From NCBI GenBank assembly GCA_031310005.1, contig CM062381.1:372001-436000 (forward strand): a stretch of 64,000 nucleotides of DNA, in the 5' to 3' direction. A program made the translations under genes and the position numbers. Positions 1 to 9,920 of this stretch are shown here, one piece after another. The notes under the pieces are model-generated. The model searched no databases. It was given only the letters and a program-made list of their open reading frames with translations, and had not been told where the DNA came from. The DNA is from Dactylellina haptotyla (lineage: Eukaryota > Ascomycota > Orbiliomycetes > Orbiliales > Orbiliaceae). Positions within the stretch are counted from its first letter, which is position 1; every line of letters starts with the position of its first letter.

Positions 1-279
1 CTGTCCACGTTGACGCTCCATTTCAGGTGACGTTTCTGGAGTAACACAGGCTGCGAGTGCCGATGATTCACCCGGGTGTTCCGCACCTTGCCTGCGACTG
101 AGCAATCTAGGAGACTCACGAGTTGCACGACGTTCTTCAGAAACTGGACTAGTTGGACCTAGAGGGTCAGAAGCAGAGGGGCTCCGATTTTGGCGTTTTG
201 GAGGGGGCGAGGATTCTCCTGTTTGCAAGCTCTGCTCTGACGGTGGGTCTTTGTCGTGTCTTCTCTTAGGGGGTGGCAT
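1..279 (-). CDS. Partial hypothetical protein, Pro/Ser/Arg-rich, runs off the left edge
   Basis: An open minus-strand frame runs from an ATG at 279 to the window edge without a stop, giving about 93 residues. The protein begins MPPPKRRHDKD and is rich in Pro, Ser, Arg and Glu, with nuclear-localisation-like basic clusters (PPKRRHDK, PPPKRQNR). It looks like a disordered N-terminal segment. The frame is also open upstream of this ATG back to a TGA near 390, so an earlier exon could exist, but I found no splice pair that keeps frame. No domain is recognised and the function is unknown. A spurious frame cannot be excluded because only the edge is visible. Confidence 0.4.
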   Translation of the reverse strand, partial: MPPPKRRHDKDPPSEQSLQTGESSPPPKRQNRSPSASDPLGPTSPVSEERRATRESPRLLSRRQGAEHPGESSALAACVTPETSPEMERQRGQ

Positions 280-1825
280 TCTGTCAAGCCAACTTGTAGA
301 AGGAAATTCTGATAGGAAGGGAAAATATTCAAAGCGGGATAACCGCGAGAACGTTGCACCGAGGGAATCGATAGCGCAGCTGCGATATCAAATTTCAGAT
401 TCGGGCTCAAAGTCAGCAGTTTATCCGCCCAGGGAAGATCAGGATCTACCTGATCGCTTAACGGCGGCAAGGGCTTCGAAGACACGATTGCGACGACAGT
501 CGGCGTTACTGGTCGAGGTGGAAAGTGGGCGATAGGGAGGTTGAAGTGTAGAGAAGCTTCCGGGCCCAGCTATCCTGCGGTTGGGGCAATCAACATCGCA
601 GGTGGTCGTGGTGTCGTATCAAAATGCAGCTTCCCGCAGTTGTGACGTCCAATTATGCAGCAATTCAGCCTCCCTCTGGCAACACAAGGAGGAGGAGGCT
701 GTAATCATTCCACAATTGCACAATAGAAATCGAATATATTCACCCGCAAATTAAATTAGCAGGAGTAGGAAGGTAGAGGCATCGGATCAGGTCCTGAGTA
801 GTTCCGAAGCTATCACTATCCCTGCCGCTAAAATCAGATCCTTGTGCAACTCTGCGGCTTGGACTTGAGTTTGGAGGCTCGCATCCGTTTCTTTGTTGCA
901 CAAGATATCCCTGTTGCATTTTGCCGGTCAACAACACGAATTAGGAGACCAGCCCATTCATTTCTCGGTCGAGATCAAGTCCTGCTCCAATTCTACTCTA
1001 GGTCTGATTGTTTGGTTCAGAGTAACCAGCCGATAAAATGGCACTGCAGAATTTGATAAAAGAGAATTTCATTATCATCGCTCTAGCCTTAAAAGTAAGT
1101 TATGCACAGAACAAAGCATTTACCAGCACGTATCACAAATTCTTTCGCGCGATAAAGCCCAAGCAGTGAGCCTACGATCCGGCCTCAGAGACCGTATGTG
1201 GCTGTTAGTGCTTGGGCTCCAGAAAGTACCATTCCATTTGAGGCCAATGTGAGGTTTCGGGTATTGGACCTTTCGCGTCAACGCATCATATGATATTCCC
1301 TATAACCCTCTTTCTCCCCCAATCCCTAGATCCATGCAGAATTGAACAGCTGGCACATGTTACACAGTCGCTTTGATCAATTCGAAGACTTTGGGAATCG
1401 ATATTTCGGGGTCCCAGCGGTATCACCGCGAGCTGAATTGTTACCCCGATAACGAATCTCCCAACTACTTGTGCAGCAAAATCCATAGAGCAAACACTTT
1501 GACACCAATTTTGCAAAATCTCTTCAGACGCTACGTTACAACTTCAAAGGCAGGGTTCCTTGGGAATACAAATCGTACCATAGGCGTTTATTCTATAGTC
1601 TATAAGAAAGAGACGGCTCACGGAAATGAGATATCGCCAAACTGTAACTCGTCCGTTTCTTTGACTTTTATCGTCTGAGTAGCTTTACTATCATAGTTTT
1701 CCGGAGTTCTTCTCGTTGAATTGATCGCTCTTATCTTCCTATCGTTCCTGATTTTACTCTTTTACCCCCCTCTAAGCAAATACCCTATTTTCAACCCGCC
1801 TCTAGGTAAAAACACGCTCTGCACC
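280..1825. other. Intergenic, between divergent genes; CT-rich leader at its right end
   Basis: No convincing gene is seen; the open frames are short and lack family features. A short GGA-repeat tract lies near 689-700. From about 1650 to 1825 the + strand becomes pyrimidine-rich, as is usual for ascomycete promoters and 5' leaders, and it leads into the gene that starts at 1826. The stretch probably carries both promoters. Confidence 0.6.
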
Positions 1826-3577
1826 ATGGGCAATATCAACTCCAAACATTACCATACAGGCCAAAAGCCCGTCACCCTCCTTTGGAATGACGAGCTCATT
1901 GGTGCGTGTTCGCTCTCGGAGCTCCAACGTAATTTCCCCCGCCTGCGTCAAGGTTTTCACAACTTTGATCCTCGTGGAGAGCGCCTCTCTCGTACCCATG
2001 GCCATACCTCCCTCGTTTTTGATCTCGCCCCTTGTCGAGACTTAGTTCTCTGGGCCAGTCAACCCGAACCCCACCCAGACGAGGCCCGTCTCCTCTCTCC
2101 AACAAGATTCGGTGGGAGCGAAGCCCTCCGGATTGTGGTGTTTACCTTATTCCGCCGTCTCAAGAATGGGCAAACATACAACATTCGTGCCGCCCTCTCA
2201 GAAGCCTTCATAGCTGGCTATCCCTTTCGCCATGAATTCAGTCAGCAACGCGACCAGCATCGCCAAAACCTTCAGTACAATGATGAAGACCTCGGAATCC
2301 GCGATATTTCCGCATACCTTACACTCCTCGAGTCCCTTGTAGAAGTCTCTCTCGTCCTTGAGTGTCTCGATAATGGCCAAAATCCCACTCGGGAGCACAT
2401 TGAGAACTCCTACAGCACTTACCGCAAGCACATTAAACACACCCTCGATAATGTTGAGGAGTCACTTAGATTCCTCCACGTCGGAGACCTACTCGCCCAT
2501 ACCCAAATGATGCAGGACTTTACGTTCCCAGTCCTCTCCTCCTTCGATACACTTTTCAAGCGCTATAGTTCCAATTCCCACAATATCACTTTCGCCCAAT
2601 ATGGCGAAAGGCAGTGGGGTCTCTCCCGTCGTCTTTGCGATTACCTCGAACTCGAGCACAACGAGTTCCAAAAACGCAAGAAGGCCCGCGAAGCAGCCAT
2701 CCTCAACGATATACCCCGAACGCTCCTTCCTGGTATTGGCCTCGAAGGCGACGGACTTGGCGTCTACGAGGACCAAATGGTAGACAATAGCATGTTCATC
2801 ACTCTAAGCCCTCAGATCCTCCAAAAGATCATAGAGAGCTCTCCTGTTACAGTACACCCCACACAATCAGCTCCTTTCCACAACTCGATCCTTCCATCAG
2901 ACCACGCCCCCACTCAAGCACACATCACGGGCGGCGGTGGCAAGGAAAGTTTCAATCATGATCACGTCGTAATCCAGCTCCGTGTCTTTACGAATCCTTC
3001 CAAGCATGGCAGTCTTAATCTGATGGACCAGGCTGATCGGTTGACCCCCTCTCACACCCCTATTCCATCTCGTAGAGGGTCTCCAGCACCCTCCGACTAC
3101 TTCTTCGGACCACACACAGATCATCACGGGTTCCCACCAAGGAGCTCTAATATGGCGGGCGGCCCACATCATGGCGGGATGAATGTCAGAAGCGGACACG
3201 GTCTTCATAGGAATAATACCTTTCATTCTATAGATGACTTTGGCTTTCCTCAGATGTACAAAGGGGAATTTGGCCCTGAGATAGGTAGATTTGGTGCTAA
3301 AGATGATAGATACAGGAACCACAGAGCCTGTGGAATTGATGATATCGGTATGAATATTGATTCTAGTAGACTTGACCCATATGTTGGCGGAAATGGGGTG
3401 ATGGCAGGAGTAGGAGCTTTCGGTATACAGACTGTCATGGCGAGGATGATGGCCCAAGCGGTGAGAGAGGAGAAGAAACGGGAATACACTATGCCTTGGG
3501 CAAGAAATGGGGGTATCGGATGTGGAGTAAACGGACCAAAACTGATTGGTTATACGAACGGTGAGGGATATAGATAG
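1826..3577 (+). CDS. Orphan 583-aa protein with an N-myristoylation-type N-terminus
   Basis: This is a single-exon frame of 583 residues ending with TAG at 3575-3577. The frame is open 35 codons further upstream but only from a TTG. The ATG at 1826 (context caccATGG) is preferred and gives MGNINSK, which fits the N-myristoylation pattern (Gly2, Ser6, Lys7) and suggests a membrane-attached cytosolic protein. The middle (about residues 100-330) is predicted mostly helical and charged. It has a regular spread of Leu/His/Arg and no membrane segment. The last 150 residues are rich in Gly, His, Pro and Met and look disordered, ending in a Lys/Arg-rich stretch (REEKKREY). No known family is recognised. 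Codon use is even, and a CT-rich leader lies upstream, so this is probably a real expressed gene of unknown function. Confidence 0.8.
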   Translation: MGNINSKHYHTGQKPVTLLWNDELIGACSLSELQRNFPRLRQGFHNFDPRGERLSRTHGHTSLVFDLAPCRDLVLWASQPEPHPDEARLLSPTRFGGSEALRIVVFTLFRRLKNGQTYNIRAALSEAFIAGYPFRHEFSQQRDQHRQNLQYNDEDLGIRDISAYLTLLESLVEVSLVLECLDNGQNPTREHIENSYSTYRKHIKHTLDNVEESLRFLHVGDLLAHTQMMQDFTFPVLSSFDTLFKRYSSNSHNITFAQYGERQWGLSRRLCDYLELEHNEFQKRKKAREAAILNDIPRTLLPGIGLEGDGLGVYEDQMVDNSMFITLSPQILQKIIESSPVTVHPTQSAPFHNSILPSDHAPTQAHITGGGGKESFNHDHVVIQLRVFTNPSKHGSLNLMDQADRLTPSHTPIPSRRGSPAPSDYFFGPHTDHHGFPPRSSNMAGGPHHGGMNVRSGHGLHRNNTFHSIDDFGFPQMYKGEFGPEIGRFGAKDDRYRNHRACGIDDIGMNIDSSRLDPYVGGNGVMAGVGAFGIQTVMARMMAQAVREEKKREYTMPWARNGGIGCGVNGPKLIGYTNGEGYR

Positions 3578-6423
3578 ATCAAAGGAAAGTTCTCAAAAAT
3601 CTGAGAATCCTCTTTTTCCGGAATCTATTCTTGACCCAAGCTACAGGGTTTGTAGCATATGCTTTTCACTAGATTCTGAGAATTGTATCTACGCATGTAT
3701 ATGATATAGTAGCGATAAGTTTTTTGTTCGGTATCAGAGAAATAACGTGTTTCTTACGTCACGAATGAACTTTCGTCAATTTGAACTCAATATGAAATTT
3801 TTCACAGTTTCTGAGTCATAAATCCAAGATGATATGCGGACTATCAAGAGAAAATATCGTCAAGCTGATGTAATTGACGTCGATTTTTGGCAAAAACTTA
3901 TGAAGTCGAGAAGCTCGGATGTTGTTTATCAAATGGAATCTATCACCGACTGTTACCGCTCCTATCCTTACTTAATTTGAGATAACTTGCATTCTCGGTT
4001 AACCCCTTGCAACATTTAACATAACTACTGATTACTATCCAATATCACATTCTGCAGGTCGAGCTATTTCAACGAAATCCCAAGAGCTCTTGATATCTTC
4101 CAAATCATATCTCTATCCAATAAATGATATTATTGATCGAAAGTGGATATATATCCCGCCGCGTATGTGCGCATATCGCTTGATCAAGCAAGCTATAGGC
4201 TGAGATTGAAATGAGTCAACAATAAATTGCCTTCCCGAGGTTTGGAATCGGTCTTCTCGAGCCGAGCCACTGGTGATTTTTTATATCCCGCATCAGAACA
4301 ACTTAGGCAGCCTGAGCCGCTTTAATTGCAGGACCTTGCCCCAGCCAATCCTAGAGCTGCTGACGATCAAATAAGATGATCTAGTAATAACAATGAGATG
4401 CCATTACCCCTCACTGCCCCTCACTTCTCGTTGAGAGGGGTCGGTAGATATGAGTCGAGTTTGCATTGCATTGCATGGGGGAGCTTTCTAAACCCCATTG
4501 AATTTATGAAACAGGTTAAACGATGAATAGGGAAATGTGAACTCCTCTCATACGAGCGCCCACGAATCGGAAACGCGTATGCGTAGCAGAGCGATAGATT
4601 AAGGGCGGTGAACAACCGCAGCCACGTCTGTGCATTTTCTGCAGTAGTGGGGAGGGTACCGTAGCGAAGGCCTGATCCATGCAAGCAGAAAATAGCGAGG
4701 AATGCACCAGGAGAGCCAAGCTTGCAAATCGCATCGGCCTGGGCCAGAACCAGGTCAGTGCTGGGTACCAAAAATACGCAAAAGGCACACCTAATGCAGG
4801 TCAAATTCAGCACCGGAATCCGAACCGCTATCAAGCTCCGACGGCACGGATTAACGTTTACCGACACGCGACATCGGGAGAGTGTTGCTTGTGGTAATTT
4901 TATACAGTCAACGCAAAACCCAGACATCCGCGAAACGATGAAGTCGATTTTGTCCAACAAGGTCAAACATCTCAGAATTCGCAGACGGCTCGGCGCTCGA
5001 ACTAGCATAGGATCTGGGTACACACACAGCCAAGGTACATCCGCCAGCGAATTTTTCTCTCGAAACCGAATAGTCTGGAGAGTGTTTTCATCTTGGCAGG
5101 AAAAAGAGGAGATTATGCAGCCTTCTGACTCACAAAACTCGCGGTCCTGCGGTATGCAATGCGCCTGCCTGCAAGATCCTAGTACCAAAAGCGCAAACGC
5201 GAAAAAAACAACATTTGGGGCTCGCAGTGCGATTTTCACAGCCAACGACTGCTCGACATAAGAGGCGAATATTACAGTCCCAGGGAGAATAATTGGCTGT
5301 CAGATTGGCGAGAAGATCCGGAATTCGGGTTCATAGCGGAAGGGAAGAGGGTGCAAGCTTGCTAGTGGTGTGCATGTTTCTGGTCCATTAATTTCATGAA
5401 TCGGTGATCGGAGTGCATACTCATCTGCATGATGTTGAAACTGTGACGACAATTTCCCCAAAAATTTGCGAACGAGCAAACAACGTTAATCCTACTACCT
5501 ACGTGATACGTGACAGAAAAAAACTCTCTATTATCCTTACGCTTTCGACAAAGCAACTGCTGCCGCTGAAAAGTAGCCAGACAACACCAGATGGATCCTC
5601 CACGTGGTGATATCCATAACTAGAGCACATGTCTCTCTGATGGCGAAATTTATCGTCTGTGTCTCAGAAAGTCGCACAAAATAGACCATAGATGCATAAG
5701 AAAGTAGCGTGGGCGGATTATCCAGCCCGGGATGATTTCTGAAACACGCGGGCCTGGAAACAGGTTGCCTGACATCGCGCGTCGGGAGGCATCCAATGGA
5801 AAAAGTACTAGTCAGGAGCTCATCTCCCACCTCGAACCAATCGGCCCCAGTCGATTTCACTGCAAAACCTGTGATCGCGAGAAGATTTTTCGCTCGAGTC
5901 CGGTGGTTCGTCAATGGACGTGCTTTTCCTTCGAGATAATACCTCATCAACATCTACCGAGTTTGATTAGCTCGTGACGGTAATAGCACCTCGCAGAAAC
6001 GATCATGCAAGCTACCCGGTACAACTCCTAGGGGATAACTGCTGCGTTTTTGATAAGATGAAGATTAGAAAGTGAGACATTTGACGGAACGTTCTTCAGT
6101 ATTGTGATAACCACTAGTCGAGGAATAGTAGGTATACTCGTTACCTTACCGGACCAATATGCGCAGGTAATTCCCCGTCGGCAGAATTTTGAGGTAGTGG
6201 CGATGAGACGTCTTAAAAATATAAATACCATCATTGATCACCTACAATTCCTGAATTATTCTTCACTATCACACATCGCATAGCTTCTTAGTCAAACATT
6301 TCTTCTATCCTCCTCTCTCAGAATTTTTCTTTTTATCACATTTTTTCATACATCGCGATCTTGTGATTATTCGAGTATATTTCTTCATATATCCAATTCT
6401 TTATAAACGAGTATTTCAATATC
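3578..6423. other. Intergenic, 2.8 kb, with an unexplained stop-poor block at 4421-5300
   Basis: No gene is supported. Between 4421 and about 5300 a minus-strand frame is open for roughly 290 codons, overlapped by a 179-codon + frame. Neither gives a recognisable protein, and the minus frame has no ATG at its start. A 138-codon ATG frame on the minus strand (5537-5953) is likewise unrecognised. From 6260 to 6350 the + strand is CT-rich, as in fungal promoters, and it precedes the hairpin array. Confidence 0.6.
6392..6407 (+). promoter_or_regulatory. CCAAT- and TATA-like pair just upstream of the hairpin array
   Basis: CCAAT lies at 6392-6396 and TATAAA at 6402-6407, 17 nt before the first paired base of hairpin 1 (6424). 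A CT-rich tract lies 50-150 bp further upstream. The spacing suits a polymerase II start at or just inside hairpin 1. Such motifs are common in AT-rich DNA, so this is suggestive only. Confidence 0.3.
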
Positions 6424-6534
6424 AGCGAGCTACCAAAGCATACGGTGGTCCCCACAGGAGTAGAGGTATATCATTCCAAATATATACTCATTTTCTATCC
6501 TGTGGTGGCCATCGTATGCCTTGGTAAGCTGGCT
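6424..6534 (+). ncRNA. Hairpin 1 of the array (putative structured RNA)
   Basis: The 5' arm 6424-6459 pairs with the 3' arm 6498-6534. About 31 Watson-Crick and 2 G-U pairs form over roughly 36 positions, broken by two mismatches and a one-base bulge. The loop region (6460-6497) is AT-rich and can extend the stem weakly. The best-paired blocks are GCATACG with CGTATGC and CCACAGGA with TCCTGTGG. This is the longest and most perfect of the three. Family unknown; transcription is inferred. Confidence 0.5.
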
Positions 6535-6571
6535 AGATCGCAAGTAGGGGTTTGGAAATTATCAAAAGATC

Positions 6572-6661
6572 AACGAGCAGCAGAAGAATACGGTGATCCC
6601 CACAGACAGCCTTAGGGGTTTCTGTGGTGGTCACCGTTTGGGATTCATCTGCTTGCTGGTT
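6572..6661 (+). ncRNA. Hairpin 2 of the array (putative structured RNA)
   Basis: The 5' arm 6572-6606 pairs with the 3' arm 6621-6661, and the loop is 14 nt (6607-6620). The inner stem ACGGTGA/TCACCGT and CCACAGA/TCTGTGG is almost perfect. The internal C opposite T mismatch seen in hairpin 1 is kept at the same place. A five-base bulge lies on the 3' arm in the middle of the stem. Confidence 0.5.
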
Positions 6662-6696
6662 AGATTCTTGATATATATTTTGTATCTTTAATAGTC

Positions 6697-6773
6697 AACG
6701 AGCTGCCGAAGAATACGGTGATCCCCACAGACAGCCGTCTGTGTGGGTCACCGTTTTCATTGGTTGGCTGGTT
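6697..6773 (+). ncRNA. Hairpin 3 of the array (putative structured RNA)
   Basis: The 5' arm 6697-6732 pairs with the 3' arm 6737-6773 around a four-base loop (6733-6736). The inner stem ACGGTGA/TCACCGT and ACAGAC/GTCTGT is strong, and the outer stem uses several G-U pairs. The 5' arm is nearly identical to that of hairpin 2, while the 3' arm differs by length and by base changes that mostly keep pairing. Confidence 0.5.
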
Positions 6774-7106
6774 AGACGCCACCTCTTAAAAAAAATAGTA
6801 CCTAAGAAAGGTAGGTAGTCTAGTTCGTATTTTTGAGTATTGGAACTTGATACATATTCAAAATTTACGACTTAAAACTTTGGAAATTACATTGCTTCAT
6901 TACAAACTAGGTGCAACTCACACTTCCAGATACATACATCCCTGCAGGGCTGCTGCGCATTAATCCGTTATAAGTTATGAAAGTCTCGGGTACCCCTATG
7001 ATGACATTAAAATGCACATTACGTAGTCGCGATAACTAAAGCCAAGTTTAAAGATCCAAGCCGCCAAATATTTCGTCTCAACTAAATTTGTAAACCACCA
7101 TTGCAA

Positions 7107-8361
7107 TTATTGCTTAGAACCCGCAATTGCGGCAATGAGGATAATTATGACAATGACTATCAGGAGTTAGCATATACCCTAAAGCTATCGTAGAAGTCAT
7201 GAGATCGAATACTCACTGACGATAATCAAGCACCACCATTTCTTCTTGCGAGCGGCTTCACGAAAATGAATGGCTTTTGTTAGGTGAGCACTCGCTTCAA
7301 TCATATTCCTTTCAACGTCAAGAGCATGATCCTCGACTTCTTTGATCTGATCATGTTGCTTCCAGACGAGTTCGTTCAATTCGACAAACAGATCGGCGAG
7401 TTGCTCCATATCCCTCTCTATCTTTCGAATATTTTGATAACGCTTGTTAGCTTCTCTGAGGGCCGATCTCCCCTCTGTTAATCGAGAAGATAGAACCTAT
7501 AAATTCCCTAAATTAGCTGGCTTGTCTCCATGTATGTGGTCTGAAGTTCTTTGTATTTACCCCGTTGACAAAAACCTGCTCGTGCGTCTGAGCAGTCTCT
7601 ACAAACTCAGCTACCTCCTCTTCTGTGGCATCCGGATGTGTTATTTTATACTGGCGGGCGAGCATCTCCCTCATTTTTCTCATATAGCTTACCTCGCACT
7701 CATGATACTGCTGGAGTGCCTTTTTGAAGTTCTTTTCAACAAGTTGCACGTGCTTTGAATTATCAGATTCCAAGTCTGTTTCACTAGCTAGAGTCTTAAT
7801 TCTCTGGGTCATAGCATTGTTCATGCTCGTTAGCTCCGAAGTTTGAGCGCTAGTTTCTGCCTCGATTTCAGCCCGCTCGGTTTCGTCAATCGTCGCTAAC
7901 TCGGTGTCATGCAGTGCGGTTATGTCTGCGATCTTCTCGTTTATTTCCTTTATATCCGCGTTAATCGCGGTTATTTGGTCAAAGAAGGCTTGGTTGCTGA
8001 TAACGGGAGCCTCCCTGTCATCTGACTCCCAAGTTGGTGGGGTGTATGAACTTCGGTAATCACCACCTTCTGGTGTATATGAGCTCCTGTAGTCGGCCCC
8101 CTCCGGCGCGTAGGAACTTCTATTTTCCCCCTCCTCTTGTATATACGAGTTTCTGTAGTCGCTTCGCGGGGTCGCTGTTCTCGCCGGGACGGGTGTTGCG
8201 GGTGGCTCAAGTTCACCACGCTCGCGCTCGTATTGCGTGGTACGCCGCCCGGCAGGCTCCACCGGTACAGTGTAAGTAGAAAAATGCGATGTAGGCGCGT
8301 AAGGTGAGATTTCATCTTCATCTATATTTTCTACAACCAAAATAGCGAATTTTAGTTTCAT
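7107..8361 (-). CDS. Plasma-membrane-type syntaxin (Qa-SNARE, Sso/Psy1-like)
   Basis: Three exons (8361-7561, 7496-7217, 7156-7107) encode 376 residues. Introns of 64 and 60 bp have GTAAAT/GTGAGT donors, CTAA branch sites and TAG acceptors. Qa-SNAREs on the target membrane drive vesicle fusion. A helical N-terminal regulatory bundle spans about 124-265. The SNARE motif lies at about 288-350 with the central-layer glutamine at Q314 (VWKQHDQ). A basic linker (ARKKKWW) and a C-terminal anchor of Ile/Val/Leu/Ala (about 354-372) precede GSKQ at the end. Residues 68-108 carry about four copies of an 11-residue repeat (YRSSYTPEGGD). The N-terminal 110 residues are unusually long and low in complexity, so this may be a second, divergent fungal Sso-type paralogue. 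The start is the first ATG in frame; a short upstream exon is possible. Confidence 0.9.
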
Positions 8362-9920
8362 GCACTACCATGGCCAGCTAAAGGACCCAGAGCTTTCCTA
8401 ACGAAGCCCCAATGTTACCTTCTTTTTCTGTTGTTGCTAATGTTGGCGTTGGTATGCGAGTTCCCATAGGACTGCATGACCTTGTGCTGTTTCCATCCTA
8501 GAATCACCATAAAAGTTATTAAATGAGATTGGAGTATTGATATCCTGATAGATAAGTCGGCATGCTTCTCGCAGACTTTAGGGAATATCTACGAGGTTGG
8601 CCCTTCGCAGAGTGTTTTGGTGTACGAGACAAGGTTAGCCCTTACATTAACTTTGTCTTCCATTTTTGTGTTGTTCGGAGTTCGGATATATCGATATCGG
8701 TACTCGGGCTTGTGAAGATATTACTATGACCCCGGCTGTTGAATATCTTTGATTTAAGTTATACTCTAGTTTTAAAACCCGATTTTTGGTTGCTATTGAG
8801 GTCTTGCCCTCGAATTGATTCTCGCAGTGCAGAGAAACTTGAGCTCTTGAAGGCAACACGGGGGGCAGCAGCAGGCGGGACCGCTCGGGATAAACATAAA
8901 CTGAAATCATACGAAGAAAAAAGAACGTTTTCCAGCAACGATTGCTTTGAAGTTCGCAAAAGGAATATATTGTAGATATGATCCCGTCTCTCCTGCGCTG
9001 GATGTATAATATCCACAACTATATAGGACCTCGCCGCAAAAAATGCTGCGGGACTGAGTGGTTTCCGCTCGATGGTGGAACATCGATTACCTCATCCCTC
9101 AAGATCTCACCGATTTAAAAACTGACAATAATATCAATCTCACTTTCACGGCCATATTAATAGGCTTTGCATTCTTCTTTTACCGGAAGCCATTGATCCG
9201 TGATGCCCGTCACCCTCCTTTCCTCGTATTATGCATCAATTCAATCATAAGCATAACGCCACCCATAGCGTGCAAAAACGGAGGGCGTGGAAAGTACACA
9301 AGGTATTGCTTTTTGTGTAACCAAGTTACACTTGATACTTTTAATAAATACCCTAATACGACTAGCCTCGGCGATGCACTACCTCGTCTCGAATGGCATA
9401 GCATGTTCTATTAAATAAGTGGGCTAGCAATATATAATTCGTAGCTTATCAAATATGGTTGAAGAGGTCATGCGTGGTCCCTTCGAGAGGTTTGGTCGAT
9501 GCCTCTTCCTTCAGCCGCAAAATGTGGAAATAGTCTAGGACGGAAAACTTGGAGATATTATAATATATTATTGCAGGCGCGAAATGCAAATAAGAGAGTA
9601 AGAGGTTCTCAAGAAAGAGAAAAAATTCGCTTACGAGATAACGCTGGGTTCTTACTTGAAAAATATCCTAGAAGCAAGCCGTCTTGCGTATTGGAAGAAA
9701 CCATTCACAAATAACCAGGATAATAACCACTCGAAATTTTCAGCACTCTCATTTCAGCATCATTTATTTTATTATCTTTGTATATATATTTAGCAGAAAC
9801 GACTTTCTTTCGAGCCTCCCGCTTCCCACCGAACCTTTGCTTTCTAATTCATTGTCGTCACATGTTTTTCCATTAGCTCTTGACCAACTGGAAACATACA
9901 GACTAGCCCAAACACCATAT
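8362..9920. other. Intergenic, 1.6 kb, nothing recognised
   Basis: Only short, unrelated open frames occur on both strands, several overlapping each other antisense. The left end probably holds the syntaxin promoter. An ATG at 8474 (minus) begins a 20-codon frame ending at a GTAACA donor-like site, but it does not splice in frame to the syntaxin at the acceptors I could see. Confidence 0.5.

Larger units (their letters stand above)
6424..6773 (+). repeat. Tandem array of three related hairpins
   Basis: Three inverted repeats of 111, 90 and 77 nt start at 6424, 6572 and 6697, separated by AT-rich spacers of 37 and 35 nt. The 5' arms of copies 2 (6570-6611) and 3 (6695-6736) agree at 40 of 42 positions. 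Copy 1 differs from copy 3 at six of the first 37. All share the core ACGGTG-R-TCCCCACAG. The 3' arms are less alike but keep pairing. No open frame of note spans the array, so an RNA product or a foldback DNA element is more likely than protein. Confidence 0.75.

Noticed and set aside
159-485. 108-codon minus frame overlapping the left-edge gene
   Set aside because: It begins with GTG, lies in a different phase from the ATG frame, and no splice pair joined the two in frame.
5537-5953. 138-codon ATG frame on the minus strand
   Set aside because: No recognisable domain, no leader features, and it lies in a region with other unexplained frames; length alone is not enough.
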